DNA of 64,000 nucleotides. Source: Gloeopeniophorella convolvens. Taxonomy: Eukaryota; Basidiomycota; Agaricomycetes; Russulales. Location of the stretch: contig WTXD01000026.1 in assembly GCA_022496205.1 (NCBI GenBank), positions 248,001-312,000 on the forward strand. The letters run 5' to 3'. A program made the position numbers and the translations under genes. Shown here in pieces: positions 34,024 through 46,126 of this stretch. The notes under the pieces are model-generated. The model searched no databases. It was not told where the DNA came from and saw nothing but the letters and a program-made list of their open reading frames with translations. Position 1 is the first letter of the stretch. Each line of letters starts with the position of its first letter.

Positions 34024-35912
34024 ATGGAGAGCGTCGAAGATATGCATCAGCATCTCTCTCAACCCATAAAGTTGTAAGGCTGTATCATCTTATCTTCGAT
34101 CTTCCAGAAAGACTGACGCGAAGTCGCCGCATTTCCGCCAGGCCCTCTGAAGAATACTGGGTCGAGGAGTTCAGAACACAGCTCCAGATCCCGCGAGTCT
34201 CACCGGGTATGGGGTGTTTGAAGTTGCAGGCCGAATTGGACTGTGTTTCATCTGCCTTGGAGTCCGTCAAGCTCACCGTCCTACGTCGCCGGAACTCCCT
34301 GAACCCCATTGCAAATCTTCCCCCTGAGGTGTTATCACACATCTTCAAGCTCCATGCCAAGATCCAACCGCCCATGGCGTCCGACGACCCAAATTCGCGC
34401 TCGAAGCAAACGTCGACGTCTCCCAGGCTTGGGTGGTTGCTCGACACGCAAGTTTGTCACCAATGGAGACAGGTTGCGATATCACATGCCGTACTTTGGA
34501 GGCGGATTCCATTTGCGTTCGGCCAGCACTGGGTTGACACTTTCCTTTCGCGCTCCCAGGGATCTGGATTGATCATGCGCTACCATATACCCCCAATTCT
34601 TACCATCCCACCAATCTCCACGAGTACTTTCTCCGATCATCTTCACCAAACAAGAGACCTCTGCCTCGTGTGTAATCGGCGAGAGATGGGGAAAATCGTG
34701 GCGACTCTAGTTGGTCCCGCGCCTTTACTGGAGAGATTTGACTTGAATGGGGAAGCCCCGGCGGGCCAGCGAAATTTTCCCGTGATCCTTCCTTCGAATT
34801 TGTTCGCGGGACATGCTCCGCAACTACGCAGCTTGCGCTTGCGCGACACTCACGTTCCCTGGAGTTCTCTGCTCCTACGTAACCTTGATGAACTCTGGGT
34901 CCGCAACACCGAGCTACCGTCTAGCAGTACGGAATCATTTACAGTCGGGTCCACGGTGTGGACTTACGTGCCGGACAGCGACCTCGTCCCTTCTTGTAAC
35001 CAGCTACTCGATGTTCTCCGCGCCTGCCCCCAGCTGCGTCAACTCGTTCTCCTTGGATGTCTCCCCGTCGTATACAATGTCCGTGCTGGCACGCCACCCG
35101 CTCCCCTACGATGCCTCGAGCGTCTTCAACTGAATGGGAAGTTGGGTGGTATTGAGTGCATCTCAAAACACTGCACTTTCCCTCCATCCTGCGCCTTTGA
35201 CATCCGAATCAAGCTGTCCGTCAGCGAGCTGTCCCACATCACCTCCGTCCTTCAACCTCTCTCGGCCGCTGCACATGCGCGCCCGTTACACGCCATGTCT
35301 GTTACGACAGGGTACCCTGTGGAGATCGGCGCCTGGCGGATGCTTCCGGTAACAGCCTGGGGTGACATCAACCTCGCCTCTCCTCCAGATATCAAAATAG
35401 TCTTTGATCTTTGGGAATATCCCGAGATGGCTCAAATGGGCTCCGAGGATGCTGCAGAAATGATGCGCGTTTGCGATCTCCTAGTCCCCAAAAATATGGA
35501 AGTCGTTGCGATCAAGCCTGGCTGGGAGTTGGGGCATCCAGTGGATATGACATTCCTTGCACACACGAGGGTGGAGCATCTGCATGTGCGTTCACGGCCG
35601 CCAGAAACCGTCTTCATTAGCGCAGAGACTCCCGAAACGGGAACCGACATGCCCAACGCCCTGTTATATCCAGCTCTCAAAACAATCTGGATTTCCTACG
35701 TCCATCTTGGACCGGGATCGCCCAATAGTCTATCTTTCGCGGAGCGGCTCCAGCTATGGCTAGCACGAAGGTCCGAGGCAGGTATGATGCTGGAGATGAT
35801 CGCGTTCGACCATTGCGAGCGTGTGAGCCCGGAGCTTCTGGAGAACTTCAAGCGCATCGTGCGGAAGGTGGGCGTGAGATCGACTGACTGCGGTGATCCC
35901 GAAATGTGCTGA
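34024..35912 (+). CDS. F-box-like protein, array copy A2
   Basis: Exon 1 is 34024-34073 (MESVEDMHQHLSQPIK..), intron 34074-34141 (68 bp, GTAAGG..CCAG, CTGAC branch site), exon 2 34142-35912; phase 2 as in A1. 606 residues. Shows the coiled-coil leader (ELDCVSSALESVKLTVLRRR), F-box-like core (LNPIANLPPEVLSHIFKLH), DTQVCHQWRQVAIS, LRR-like repeats with LRACPQLRQLVLLGCLP, SFAERLQLWLARRSEAGMML, and the end GDPEMC. Very close to A3; the two share about 170 bp of 5' flank (from about 33846 and 38198) and part of the 3' flank. Probable SCF adaptor; target unknown. Confidence 0.83.
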
Positions 35913-36371
35913 GACGTTGAGCGGGGTTCAATTTACGTCGAAACGAGGCTGTAAAACTGCAAAGTCATCTCTCGTGTGCAAAGGAATAGGGATGGCGCCC
36001 GACGGACAATCTTCATACCATTCAGTGACCTCCGAGTCGTGCCTCGCAGCTATCTTCTAGGAGGTAGTGTCTTTGTTTCTTAGTACGCTTTCTTAGCTAT
36101 GATCTTCGTTGATATGAATCGATGCTATGCTGCACCTATCGCTCAGCAGCGAATATATAAAGACCAAGGGACCGTTCGTGCTTATTGGTAGAGCATGCTC
36201 GCAAGTCGGCGCTTCCTCGGTTTTGACTTATTTTGCCTCACTTATGCTCTTCCTATTCTCGCGCGCAGCGGGCGTAGATACCTGGCGCGTCACCAGCTCA
36301 GTAGATGCGTCGTTTCGATGTGTCTGGCTAATGCGCGCTGCTCGGTGCTTGCGTGCATATTTTCGACTGGC
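35913..36371. other. 3' flank of A2
   Basis: The first part (to about 36080) resembles the 3' flank of A3 (ACTGCAAAGT, CTATC-TTCTAG/CTCTTAG phrases), consistent with duplication of gene plus flank. No gene is supported. Confidence 0.45.
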
Positions 36372-36385
36372 GTACTTGGAAGTTG

Positions 36386-37742
36386 GTTTTTTTATTCTTT
36401 ATTTTTTATTTTTTATTAAGTCTGCATTTGTATACCGCAGCAAGTGATACTACACTAAGACGCGGTCGTCGAGTATCTACGACAATTACAGGTCGGAGGT
36501 AAGGTCATGATCTAGATGTGTACGTATGAATAAGATATGAGTGCTGTGCCGGGAAATGGTTGCGCGTGGTATGATAATGTCGTTAAGGGGGGTCTGGCCG
36601 TTCTGGCCGGGGGACCATGCAGCAGTGCGTAGCTTGAATGAACGCGAGCATCGCGGCTCCGCCTTCTGTGGTTCCGAAGAGTTTTGCGAGTGAGTAGTCT
36701 CGGTCGATGGGTCGGAGGTGAGTGGCTCGCGCCGTTTCGAAAAGCGGGCATTCGCAAATGACGTGTTCTGGTGTTTGGAGTGGGGGAGGGTTTGATGGTG
36801 AGCCACACACGCACGACGTGGGGCGGCCTGGTGCAGGAAAGAAACGGGCGGTGTAGGAACCTGTGAACGCATGGCCAGTGAGGAGGCGAATGAAGGTGCA
36901 AAATACGGACCGGGGAGCTTTGCGTTTCCGCATTGCTTCGATGGCCGGGGCTGGCATCTTGCCATTCGGGGGGTTGGCAAGGCCTAGGTAGGCTTGGCTG
37001 CGGCGGGTCGATGCGTGCCAGCATTGTTGCCACGCAGCGATGGCTGCCTCCTTGTTTCCCATTCGTTGTTGTGTGAGCGTGTGTGGTTCGCGCTGGTTTG
37101 GGTGTAGAGGAAGGGCTGCGCCAGTTCGTGCGAGTGCATCTGCTCGTTCATTCCCAGGGATTCCGGCGTGACCGGGGCACCACCTGATTTCGATGTGCAG
37201 ATCTCTGTGGAGCGAGAGGAGGTTGTCGGCAGTTTGCTTGAAATGGAGGGAATGACGTTGGGCGGCATGTGGGCGGGCGGAGTAGATGGTGGAGATGGAT
37301 GATATTGAGTCTGTGAGAAAGACAATGCGTCGGATTGATGGGATCGATGCAAGTGCCGTCTGTACCATTGTTGCGCCCGCAGCCAAGGCCGCCATTTCAG
37401 CATCGTAGATGTTTGCGGTGGCGCCTAGCGCACGGGCTTGTTGTGCAATCTCTGCTCCTTGATAGAAGACGACGACGCCGAAACCTGCACGTGGTTCCGT
37501 CCAGTCTTCTCCAGGGTTCCTGCGAGAGCCGTCAGTGAAAATGAAGAGCGTGGAGGAGCGGGGCTCCGAGGACTCAGCCCGGATGCGTCGGATGTAGGGT
37601 GTGCGCAAGTCCCCGGCATGCATGTTGGTGTCGATCGACAGCCGTCTTCCCCAAAGGTTGCCGCGTGCCCATGGTGGGGCGGCATAGAGGCTGAGTCGCT
37701 CTCCTTCGTTCTGGACACGTTCAGCGAGGAGGTCGAGTTGTG
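36386..37742 (-). mobile_element. 5'-truncated LINE (non-LTR retrotransposon)
   Basis: The minus strand ends in an A-rich (ATAAAA)-type tail (T-rich on the plus strand, 36387-36418) and carries the end of an ORF2-like reading frame. The element is flanked by a perfect 14-bp direct repeat GTACTTGGAAGTTG (36372-36385 and 37743-37756), as expected of target-primed insertion. Reverse transcriptase and endonuclease are absent, so it was 5'-truncated on arrival. It sits between F-box copies A2 and A3. Confidence 0.8.
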
Positions 37743-37782
37743 GTACTTGGAAGTTGTGCATGGGTGACTTGCTGACAGCCAT
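36583..37782 (-). CDS. RNase H domain and C-terminus of LINE ORF2 (fragment)
   Basis: 399 codons open. An RNase HI domain carries the four acidic residues: FTDGS (Asp near 84), YDAEM (Glu near 129), LTDSIS (Asp near 158) and GNERADALA (Asp near 215). A C-terminal Cys/His motif (CVC ... EHVICECPLF) is typical of the tail of LINE ORF2 proteins after RNase H. If the target duplication at 37743-37756 is right, the first dozen codons (MAVSKSPMHNFQ) are host sequence fused by chance. Not expected to be mobile alone because reverse transcriptase is missing. Confidence 0.85.
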   Translation of the reverse strand: MAVSKSPMHNFQVPQLDLLAERVQNEGERLSLYAAPPWARGNLWGRRLSIDTNMHAGDLRTPYIRRIRAESSEPRSSTLFIFTDGSRRNPGEDWTEPRAGFGVVVFYQGAEIAQQARALGATANIYDAEMAALAAGATMVQTALASIPSIRRIVFLTDSISSISTIYSARPHAAQRHSLHFKQTADNLLSLHRDLHIEIRWCPGHAGIPGNERADALARTGAALPLHPNQREPHTLTQQRMGNKEAAIAAWQQCWHASTRRSQAYLGLANPPNGKMPAPAIEAMRKRKAPRSVFCTFIRLLTGHAFTGSYTARFFPAPGRPTSCVCGSPSNPPPLQTPEHVICECPLFETARATHLRPIDRDYSLAKLFGTTEGGAAMLAFIQATHCCMVPRPERPDPP

Positions 37783-38367
37783 CGCGGGCGCCGGTCCGTC
37801 GCCTTGCCGCCGCCACGTGCCGTTACATAAGGCAACTCCCGAAGGCTCCCGATGTCAACACCGTCTCCGACGAGTCGTCTTGGACTCGAACTCCTACGCC
37901 CGATGCTTTTCATAGAACCAGGCAACCCACAGCTAGAAATCTGTAATTTTTAGGGCCGCCGATGGCTTCCCCGAGCCATACGACGTAGAAATGAGCAAGC
38001 ATGTCAGCCGGCGACGAATCGTCATTTTGGGAACCATAGAGTCGGAGACAGGGCACCGAAAACGTGGATAGGAAGTTGTGAGTAATTCTAGCTTCGATCG
38101 TTATTGGAAGCTTATGGAGTTCGAATCGCTGTCAGCGCTAATCATATTTCATGATAACATCTATGAGCCTGCCGGGCAGGCGTGTGTGCAACGTTGTCCG
38201 GACATTCCCGTTCAGTTGAACTTGTCGCGACTCGCCACCAGCCTCCTTCCCTTGTGGCTTCACTGGCACACACCCTCGACAGTCCCACTCACGCGACCTC
38301 AAAACCTCTACTATCTCTCGTCAGAAAGCAGACCCTGGTATAACTGTGCGAAGCCCGGGCGGCAACA
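37757..38367. other. 5' flank of F-box copy A3
   Basis: From about 38198 it matches the 5' flank of A2 (CATTCCCGTTCA, ACTCGCCACCA, CTCTACTATC-CTCG). The part from 37757 to 38190 shows no supported gene. Confidence 0.45.
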
Positions 38368-40235
38368 ATGGAGTGTGTCAAAGATATGCACCAGCATCCC
38401 TCTCAACCCATATTGTAAGGCTGCATCGTCTTACCAGTCCAATCCTTAGAGATGCTGACGCGAAGTCGCCGCATTTCCACCAGGCCCTCTGAGGAATACT
38501 GGGTTAAAGAGTTCAGAGCCCAGCTCCAGACCCCGCGGGTCTCATCGGATACGGGGTGTTTGAAGTCGCAGGCCGAATTGTAATGTGTTTCATCCGCCTT
38601 GGAGTCCGTCAAACTCATTGTCATGCGGCGCTGGAACTCCCTGAACCCCATTGCAAAGCTTCATCACGAGATACTAACACGGATTTTCGAGCATCACGCG
38701 AAGATCCAGCCGCCCATGGCGTCCCAAATTCGCATTCGAAGCAAACGTCGGCGTCTCCCAGGCTTGGGTGGTTACTCAACACGCACGTTTGTCACCAATG
38801 GAGACATGTTGCGATATCGCATGCGATACTCTGGACGCAGATCCCGTTCGTACTCGGCCAGCACTGGGCGGACACTTTCATTTTGCGCTCCCAGAGATCT
38901 GGGCTGATCATGCGATACCGCATGCCCGAACTCCCTACTGTTTCGCCAATCTCCGCGACTACTTTTTCCAATAACATCCATCAAACAAGGGATCTCCGCC
39001 TCGTGCGTAATTCTCGGGAGATACAGAAAGTCGCGACGGCCTTGGTTGACCCTGCGCCCTTATTGGAGACGTTCAGCTTGAACGTCGAGGATTACTCCTG
39101 GCGGAACTTCCCCGTTATCCTCCCTTCGAATCTGTTCGCGGGGCATGCACCTCGGTTGCACACCCTGCTCCTGAGCGAAGTCCACATCCGTTGGGATTCT
39201 CCGCTCCTCCGCAACCTTACCAAACTTTATGTGTACAACACTGAGTTGCCGACTGGTGGAAGGGCGTCATTCAGAGACGGGTCTACGGTGTGGACTTACG
39301 TACCGGACAGCGACCTCGCCCCTTCTTGCGACCGACTTCTCGACGTTCTCTGCGCTTGTCCCAACCTATGCGACCTTACCCTTCTTGGGTGTCTCCCTCC
39401 CATACACGATGCTCATGCCGACACACCACCCGTCTCCTTACAGCACCTCGAGCGCCTTGATTTGGGTGGACGGTTAGGTGGCGTTGAGTGTATCTTCAAG
39501 CACTGCACTTTCCCTCTATCCTGCGTCCTTGGCGTCAGAATCAACCTGTCCGTCAGCGAGTTACCCCGAATCACCTCCGTCCTTCACCCTATCTCGTCCG
39601 CCGCACATACGTACCCGTTTTGCGCCATGCTTGTTGCGATGGATAGCTCCGTGGAAATCGGCGCCTGGAGGACATTCCAAGTGACAGCCTGGGGCGGCGC
39701 CAATTTCAGGTCTCCTCCGGATGCCAGGATCATCTTGGATCTTCGTCACGGCGCAAGGCCAGCTCAAGTGGTCTCCGAGAATGTTGTAGAAATGATGCGC
39801 GTTTGCGACCTCCTGGTCCCTGAGAACATGGACACCGTTGCAGTTCAGCTTGACTGGAAGTTGCGGCATTTAAGCATGCCATTCCTTGGCCGCACAAAGA
39901 TGGAGCATCTGCATGTGCGCGCAGAGCCACCCGAAACCGCCTTCTTCGTTGGGACTCCAGACACGGAAACCGAGGGGCCGAGGGTGCTATATCCCGCTCT
40001 CAAAACAATCTGGATTTCCTACGTCAATCTTGAACTGACATCGCCCAATGGCCTATCTTTCGCGGGGCAGCTCCTGTTATGGCTGACACGAAGATCTGAG
40101 GCAGGCATGGTACTTGAAGCAATTGTGCTCGACCGATGTGAGGGTGTAACCCCGGAGCTTCTGGAGGACTTCAAGGGCATCGTGCGGAGGGTGGGCGTGA
40201 GATCGACTGACCGCGGCGATCCCGAAATGTGCTGA
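38368..40235 (+). pseudogene. F-box-like protein, array copy A3 (disabled)
   Basis: Exon 1 (38368-38414) and the conserved phase-2 intron (38415-38483) are preserved. Exon 2 then has two lesions against A2: an in-frame TAA at 38581-38583 where A2 has GAC, and a 7-bp deletion near 38721-38726 that shifts the frame just after PPMAS. From there to the stop at 40233-40235 the frame is open and highly similar to A2 (DTHVC-like NTHVCHQWRHVAIS, LRR-like region, GDPEMC end). Without both changes it would be a normal family member. A shortened product starting inside exon 2 (an ATG at 38556 gives an open frame of 559 codons) would lack the F-box, so loss of SCF binding is likely. A sequencing error could explain one lesion but hardly both. 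Confidence 0.72.
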
Positions 40236-40599
40236 GATGTCGAGCAGCCTGGATTCCGTTTACGCCTCGAGGTTGCGAAACTGCAAAGTTCTTCATACGT
40301 CGCAACTATCCTCTTAGTCCCTAGCTTCCTAGCCACGCTCTCTTTGATCTGGTTCAACGCTTTGCCGTAGTACCTCGCCAGTCACATTTGACCCAATGCT
40401 ACCCAATCTGATCGATCAGTAAAATCTGGACCGAGCGGCGCGGCGGACCGTGGGCCGGGCGGGCCCCATCACTTTGAGCATCTTTGAGCGCTTCCGATGC
40501 ACCTGCGCCGAACGATGACCACGCCGGAGTGCCTAGGCCTTTATATACCCTCCTTCTACGTCCCGGAATGCCGGTATCGATTCACAGAACGTATACTCC
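40236..40599. promoter_or_regulatory. Spacer between A3 and beta-mannosidase
   Basis: 364 bp holding the A3 3' flank and the beta-mannosidase promoter. A TTTATATACCC element at about 40540-40550 lies some 50 bp before the ATG and is a plausible TATA box. Confidence 0.45.
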
Positions 40600-43500
40600 A
40601 TGGCGAGCGTATTGCGGAAGCTCGACAAGGACTGGTCTTTCACGCAGGTCGGCGGCGGAGAGGGCACCAAGGACGGAGAGTGGCTCGAGACGGGGACGTT
40701 CCCGACAACCGTGCATGTCGAGCTGATTCGTCTCAAGAAAATTCCCGATCCTGTGGGTGCGCTGCGTTGAGTTTGTTTTGCGATGCTTACTTTCGCTCAA
40801 GTTCATCGGGTTGCATGAATGGGATGTCCAGTGTAGGCTTACTGTATTTGCTGTCCCGACGTTGTCTGACATTGCTGAATCGCCAGGGATTGGCGAGGCC
40901 GATTGGGAATTCAAGACTACCTTTGAGGTCAGCCAGCAAGAGGCGGATGCGCCCAACATCGATCTCGTGTTCGATGGACTGGATACATTTGGCACCGTGG
41001 TGTTCGTACGTGACAGCGTATCCTTCATCGTTGCACCAACTAACTCCGCGTGCTTTCAGAACGGGTACAAGCTCCTCGAGTAAGCTGCAGCTCCTTTACC
41101 TCCTGATGATGCTTACGACGCGTATGCAGGACCGAGAACCAGTTCGTCTCTTACAGGACGGCAGTCAAGGAGCACCTGAAGGTCGGCACGAACGAGCTCG
41201 TGATCGCGTTTGCCAGTGCCCAGCTGAAGGTGCGAGTTGTTTCGCTGTGCAGATGCGCAGCGCTGACGCTCACCAACCAGGGCAAAGACCTCGAGAAGAA
41301 GTTTGGCGTGCACCGCGCGACGACAGCGAACGGCGACTTTAGCCGGACGCACGTCCGCAAGGCACAATACCAGTGCGTGCACCCTGCTCTGCGCTCACCC
41401 ACCCGCGTATACTCACGCTCTGTAACAGCTACGGCTGGGACTGGGGTACACGCTCTCCTCCGCGCGTGCGCATGGTACCTCGCTGACGCCTATCGACACA
41501 GGCCCGGTCCTGCTCGACGTAGGCCCATGGCGCCCCGTGCACCTGCACACGTACCACACGCGCATCGCGGACCTCTGGGCGGCCGCGCGCGTCAACGCGC
41601 AGCTCGAGCCGGTGCTGAGCGTCAAGTTCACGCTCGACGCGCCCGGCGCCGCGCGCGTGCTCGTCAAGGACGCCGCGGGCACGGCCGTGCGCGGCCAGCG
41701 CGACTTTGCACGCGGCAACGCGGGCGAGGTGCAGTTCGCGTTTGGCGAAGACGAGGTGGAGCTGTGGTACCCGGTCGGGTACGGCAAGCAGCCGCTGTAC
41801 ACGATCGAGGTGCAGGCGGTCGACGATGTGAGTGGCGGGCTCCTTTGATTCTGCGTGCGGTGGTGTGGGTGCTGAGTGTGTGTGCAGCAGGGAAACGTGC
41901 GCGATACGCAGACGAGGCGCGTCGGCTTCCGCCGCGTGCGCGTGGTCGAGGGCGAGCTCGTCGATCAGCCCGGGCTCTCGTGGTACTTTGAGGTCAACAA
42001 CATCCCCATCTTCTGCGGCGGCTCGAACTGGATCCCGGCGGACTCGTTCTTGACGACGTGCGTACCCCGTCATCCTGCGTGTATGGGCATCGGCTGAACG
42101 GGTGCTTGGCTGCAGCATCACGCCGGAGCGCTACCGCGCGTGGTTGCAGCTCCTGATTGACGGGAACCAGAATATGGTGCGTGTTTGGGGCGGAGGTATC
42201 TACGAACCCGACGTCTTTTACGAGACTTGCGACGGTGGGTTGATATCGAGTCTACTTTGGACTGCAGCTGACTCGCGCTCAGAGCTGGGCATCATGGTAT
42301 GGCAAGACTTTGCGTTTGCCTGCGCACAGGTGCGGGGTTCGCTTGCGCTGGTGATGGCACGTCTAACATTTTGGCAGTACCCGGCGTACGACGAGTTCCT
42401 GGACAATGTGCGACTCGAGGCGGAGCAGAATATCAAGCGCCTGCGTCACCATGCGTCAGTTGTCATCATCGCCGGGAACAATGAAGGTTCTGTCCGTCTC
42501 ATCAACATCATAAACTCTGAACCACTGATTTGCTTCGCAGACTACGAGTGGGCGGAGAAGCGCAAGCTCGAGCTCAACTACGAGGACCACGACTCGGACT
42601 TCCGCAAGACGACCTTCCCCGGCCGGCACATCTACGAGCGCGTGCTGCCGCCGATCGTCGCGGAGCACTCGGACTTTTTCTACCACCGCAGCTCGCCGTA
42701 CAGCGGCCACGACCGGCCCACGACCGACCGGACGTATGGCGATCTGCACCAGTGGAACGTGTGGCACGGTTCGCAGGAGCCGTGGCACAACTGGGATATC
42801 CTCGCGGGACGCTTCGTGTCCGAGTTTGGAATGTGGGTTGCCCTGTGCGCCTCTCGAGGGCGCCGTGTGCTGACCGTCGGCGCAGGCAAGCGTACCCCGA
42901 TATCCGCACCGTCGACTATTGGGTGGGCGACAACAAGGCTGAGCGCCATGTCCAGTCGAGGTGCGTGTCTCTGAATGTACTTGCCCTCTTATCTCACGCC
43001 GTCACGTCAGGACGACCTTCAACCACGACAAGGCAATCGGGTTCGAAAGACGCCTCGAGCTGTACCTCATGGAAAATTTCAAGCATGCATTTGACATGGA
43101 AAGGTGCGCCATCTGTGCGGATCAGGGCCACTCCGTCTGATCCGCGGCACAGTTATGTGTACTACACGCAGATCATGCAGGCAGAAGCGCTCTCGGCGGC
43201 GTATCGCCTATGGAGGCGCAACTGGGGCGGCCCAGGACGCGAATACACCTCTGGGGCCCTTGTGTGGCAGGCAAGCGCGCCCTTCGCGCGCTCCCGCACC
43301 CCAAACGCTGACACCCACGCACAGCTGAACGACTGCTGGCCCGTGATCTCCTGGGCGATCGCCGACTACTTCCTGCGCCCAAAGCCCGCCTACTTTGCCA
43401 TCGCGCGCGAGCTGCAGCCCTACACGGTCGGCGCAACGCGCAAGTGGGACACAACGCCCGCGGACGGGCGCACGCTCGCGCACGTGACGATCACCTCGCG

Positions 43501-44078
43501 GCTCGAGATCTGGGGCACCAACGCGACGCTCGCGCCGCGCGCGGCGACGCTCGAGGTCGCCGCGTTCGACCTCGCGCGGCCCGCGTGGCGCGCGGGCTGG
43601 ACGCGCGCGGTCGCGCTCGCGCCGAACGCGAGCACGGAGCTGTGGAGGGGCGAGGTGCCGGGCCAGCCGGCGCGCACGCGCGAGAGCGAGGTGCCGCGCG
43701 ACATCGTCGTGGGCGCGCGCCTGCTCGACGCGGACGGGCGCGTGCTCGCGCGCCACGCGAACTGGTGCGTGCGCGCGCTCCGACCGGCGTCGGGGCTGGT
43801 GCTGACTGCGCCGTGGCAGGCCGGAGCCGTACAAGTACATCGCGTTCCCGACGCGCGAGGAGGTCGCGCTGACGGTCGCGCTGCGCGCGGACGGGGAGAC
43901 GCTCGAGGTCGCGGCGGCGCGGCCGGTGAAGGGCGTCGTGCTGGAGGTCGAGGGCGCGGAGGTGCGGTGGAGCGACCAGGCGCTGGACGTCGTGCCGGGG
44001 GACACGCAGGTCGTGCGGGCTCGCGGGCTGGAGGGGCGGGCGGTCAAGGCGCGGTTCTTGGGCGATGGCACGGCGTGA
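40600..44078 (+). CDS. Beta-mannosidase, glycoside hydrolase family 2 (cytosolic B type)
   Basis: Cleaves terminal beta-1,4-mannose from manno-oligosaccharides. About 14 short introns; conceptual splicing gives MASVLRKLDKDWSF.., a jelly-roll domain (FIGLHEWDVQWIGEADWEFKT spans two introns), HYGWDWGPVLLDVGPW, an Ig-like domain, then the TIM barrel: CGGSNWIPADSF, NMVRVWGGGIYEPDVFYE, IMVWQDFAFACAQYP, IIAGNNE (acid/base Glu), GDLHQWNVWHG and FVSEFGMQ (nucleophile Glu), followed by ALVWQLNDCWPVISWA. There is no signal peptide, matching the intracellular MndB-like branch. Length is about 850 residues, as usual. Exon starting near 43848 gives PYKYIAFPTREEV, and the stop is at 44076-44078. The second half is extremely GC rich. 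All catalytic motifs are intact. Confidence 0.93.
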
Positions 44079-44214
44079 GCGGGTGGCGCGTTGACGAGAA
44101 GAGAGGATGATGTGGAGTATTAAGTTAGCGACAAGTCTTGTATCACGTGCATGGAGCGCGCTTTGTTTCCCTACTCGACGCCATCAATCTCTCTTGCGCA
44201 CGACCACGACCACG

Positions 44215-46126
44215 ATGGCCGCGCAATCTCTCTCGCTGCTCGACCTGCCCACCGAAATGCTCGCAGAGGTCCTCAGCCACCTCGCGCACACCGACGTCCT
44301 GCGCTGCTCCGCCGTGCGCCGCCCTGTGCCCTGCCCCCACGCCCCGCGCCATCGATGCTGACTAGGACTCCCCACGCACACACAGGTCTGCCGCCGCCTG
44401 CACGCGCTCATCGACTCCTCCACCGAGCTCCAATACCGCATCGAGCTCGCCGCCGACGGGCTCGCCGACGGCCCGCGCGACGGCACCGCCGCGCCGCACT
44501 CGACCCCCGCGCGGCTCGCGGCGCTGCTCGCGCGCCGCGCGGCATGGCGCCGCGGCGCGCCGGCGCCGCGCGCGACGCTCGCGCTGCCGGGGCACTGCCA
44601 CGCGTACGAGCTCGTCGGCGGGCTGTTCGCCAAGGCGCTCGAGGACGGCGGCGCGGCGCGGCGGCTCGTCGCGAGCTGGCTGCCCGCGCGCGGCGGCGGC
44701 GCGCCACGCCGGCTCGTCGTGGACGACCTCGGCGTGCGCATCAAGGACTTTGCGCTCGACCCGGCGCAGGACCTCATTGTGCTGCTGGAGCACCAGGGCG
44801 GGCTCGGGCCGTTCCCGGCGCTCAGCGCGAGCGGCGCGCCGGGCGCGGAGGTGCGCGTGCATCTGCGGAGGCTTGGGGGGCGGCTGGGGGACGGCGGGGC
44901 GGAGGGGCTGGCGGCGCGCGCGCCGCATCCGCGCGCGAGGTGTGCGGTGCTGTGTCGGCGCGCGCCGGGGCCGATACATGGGTGCATGATACAGATCGTG
45001 GAGGACGTCGTGGGGATGTACTTTTGGCAGCCGTTCCACGGCGTGCTGATCTGGAACTGGGTCACCGGCGAGGAGCTCGTCGTGCGCCCCCCCTGTCCCT
45101 GTCCCTCATGCTCTCGCTCACGCACGTTCGCATCGCACACAGTTCTTCCAGGAGGACCAGGCGCCGGAGCGCATCTGGGACTTTTCGTTCCTCTCTGCGC
45201 GCGCGTACATGGTCACGACGCTCAAGGACGGCGGCGAGATCCGCATCTACAGCTTCCCCGGCGCAGCGGCGGCGGGCGGGCTGCCGACGCACGTCGCGAC
45301 ACTGCACCTGCCCGCGCCGCACCGGAGCCGCGTGCTGCTCGAGCTGACGACGACGACGGGCCCGTTCCTCGCGGGCCCGCCTGCAGGCGCGCCGTTCGCG
45401 GCGGCGCGCGGCGCGCGCGTGCACGTGTTTACGCTGCACCACGACCCTGCGGCGCACCGCGGGCGCTGGCAGCCCGCGTGCATCGTCGTGCACAACCACA
45501 CGCTCATGCGGTACGTCGAGGCGTTCGACGCGGGCGCGGACGCGGGCGCGGGCGCTGCGGACGTGCCGTGGGACGCGTGGGGCCCGCAGGGTACGCGGTT
45601 CTTTGTGCTCGCGATGGGGTTCCAGTGGCTCCGGTGCGTCGTTTGCTCTGCGCTCGCGCGCGGGAAGACTGACGGGCCGCGGCGCAGGTACGTGCACGGG
45701 ACGCGGGTGGTGTGCCCCGTGCTGCAGCCGTCGGGCGAGCGGCGCGTCGAGGTGCTCGACTTTAACGCGCACGCGGGGCGGCCGCCGCGCGCGGCGGAGG
45801 TGCGGCGCACGGGCGTGGCGGCGGAGGCGGAGGCGGAGGCGGAGGCGGAGGCGGCGCCGCCGGGCGCGCAGTGCGTGCGCGAGGCGTCGGTGTTCCCCGC
45901 GGGCGAGCTGTTCGCGGAGGACGTCGTGAGCGCGCTGCCGTACTACGCCGTGCCGGCGCCGGACGAGCAGTATGTGGGGTACATGATCGACGAGGGGCGG
46001 TTGCTTGGGCTCAAGGTGCGTGCGTGCGGGTGCAAGGGTGTGTGTGCCGGGGCTGATGGGGGCGCGGCGCAGGCGAGCCCGTTTATCGACGGGGACCTGG
46101 GCGACGTGGACGTGTACACGTTCTGA
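44215..46126 (+). CDS. F-box protein with long beta-rich C-terminal region
   Basis: The N-terminus is a clear F-box (LSLLDLPTEMLAEVLSHLAHTDVLRCSAV / CRRLHALI), interrupted by an intron at about 44323-44386. About four introns; conceptual length near 560. The rest shows short blocks typical of irregular propeller-like repeats (FALDPAQDLIVLLE, YFWQPFHGVLIWNWVTGEELV, VTTLKDGGEIRIYSF, ARVHVFTLHHD) rather than LRRs. An (Glu-Ala) hexanucleotide run lies near 45826-45853. Typical of Agaricomycete F-box proteins with WD-like tails; target unknown. It starts only 137 bp after the beta-mannosidase stop on the same strand. Confidence 0.82.
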
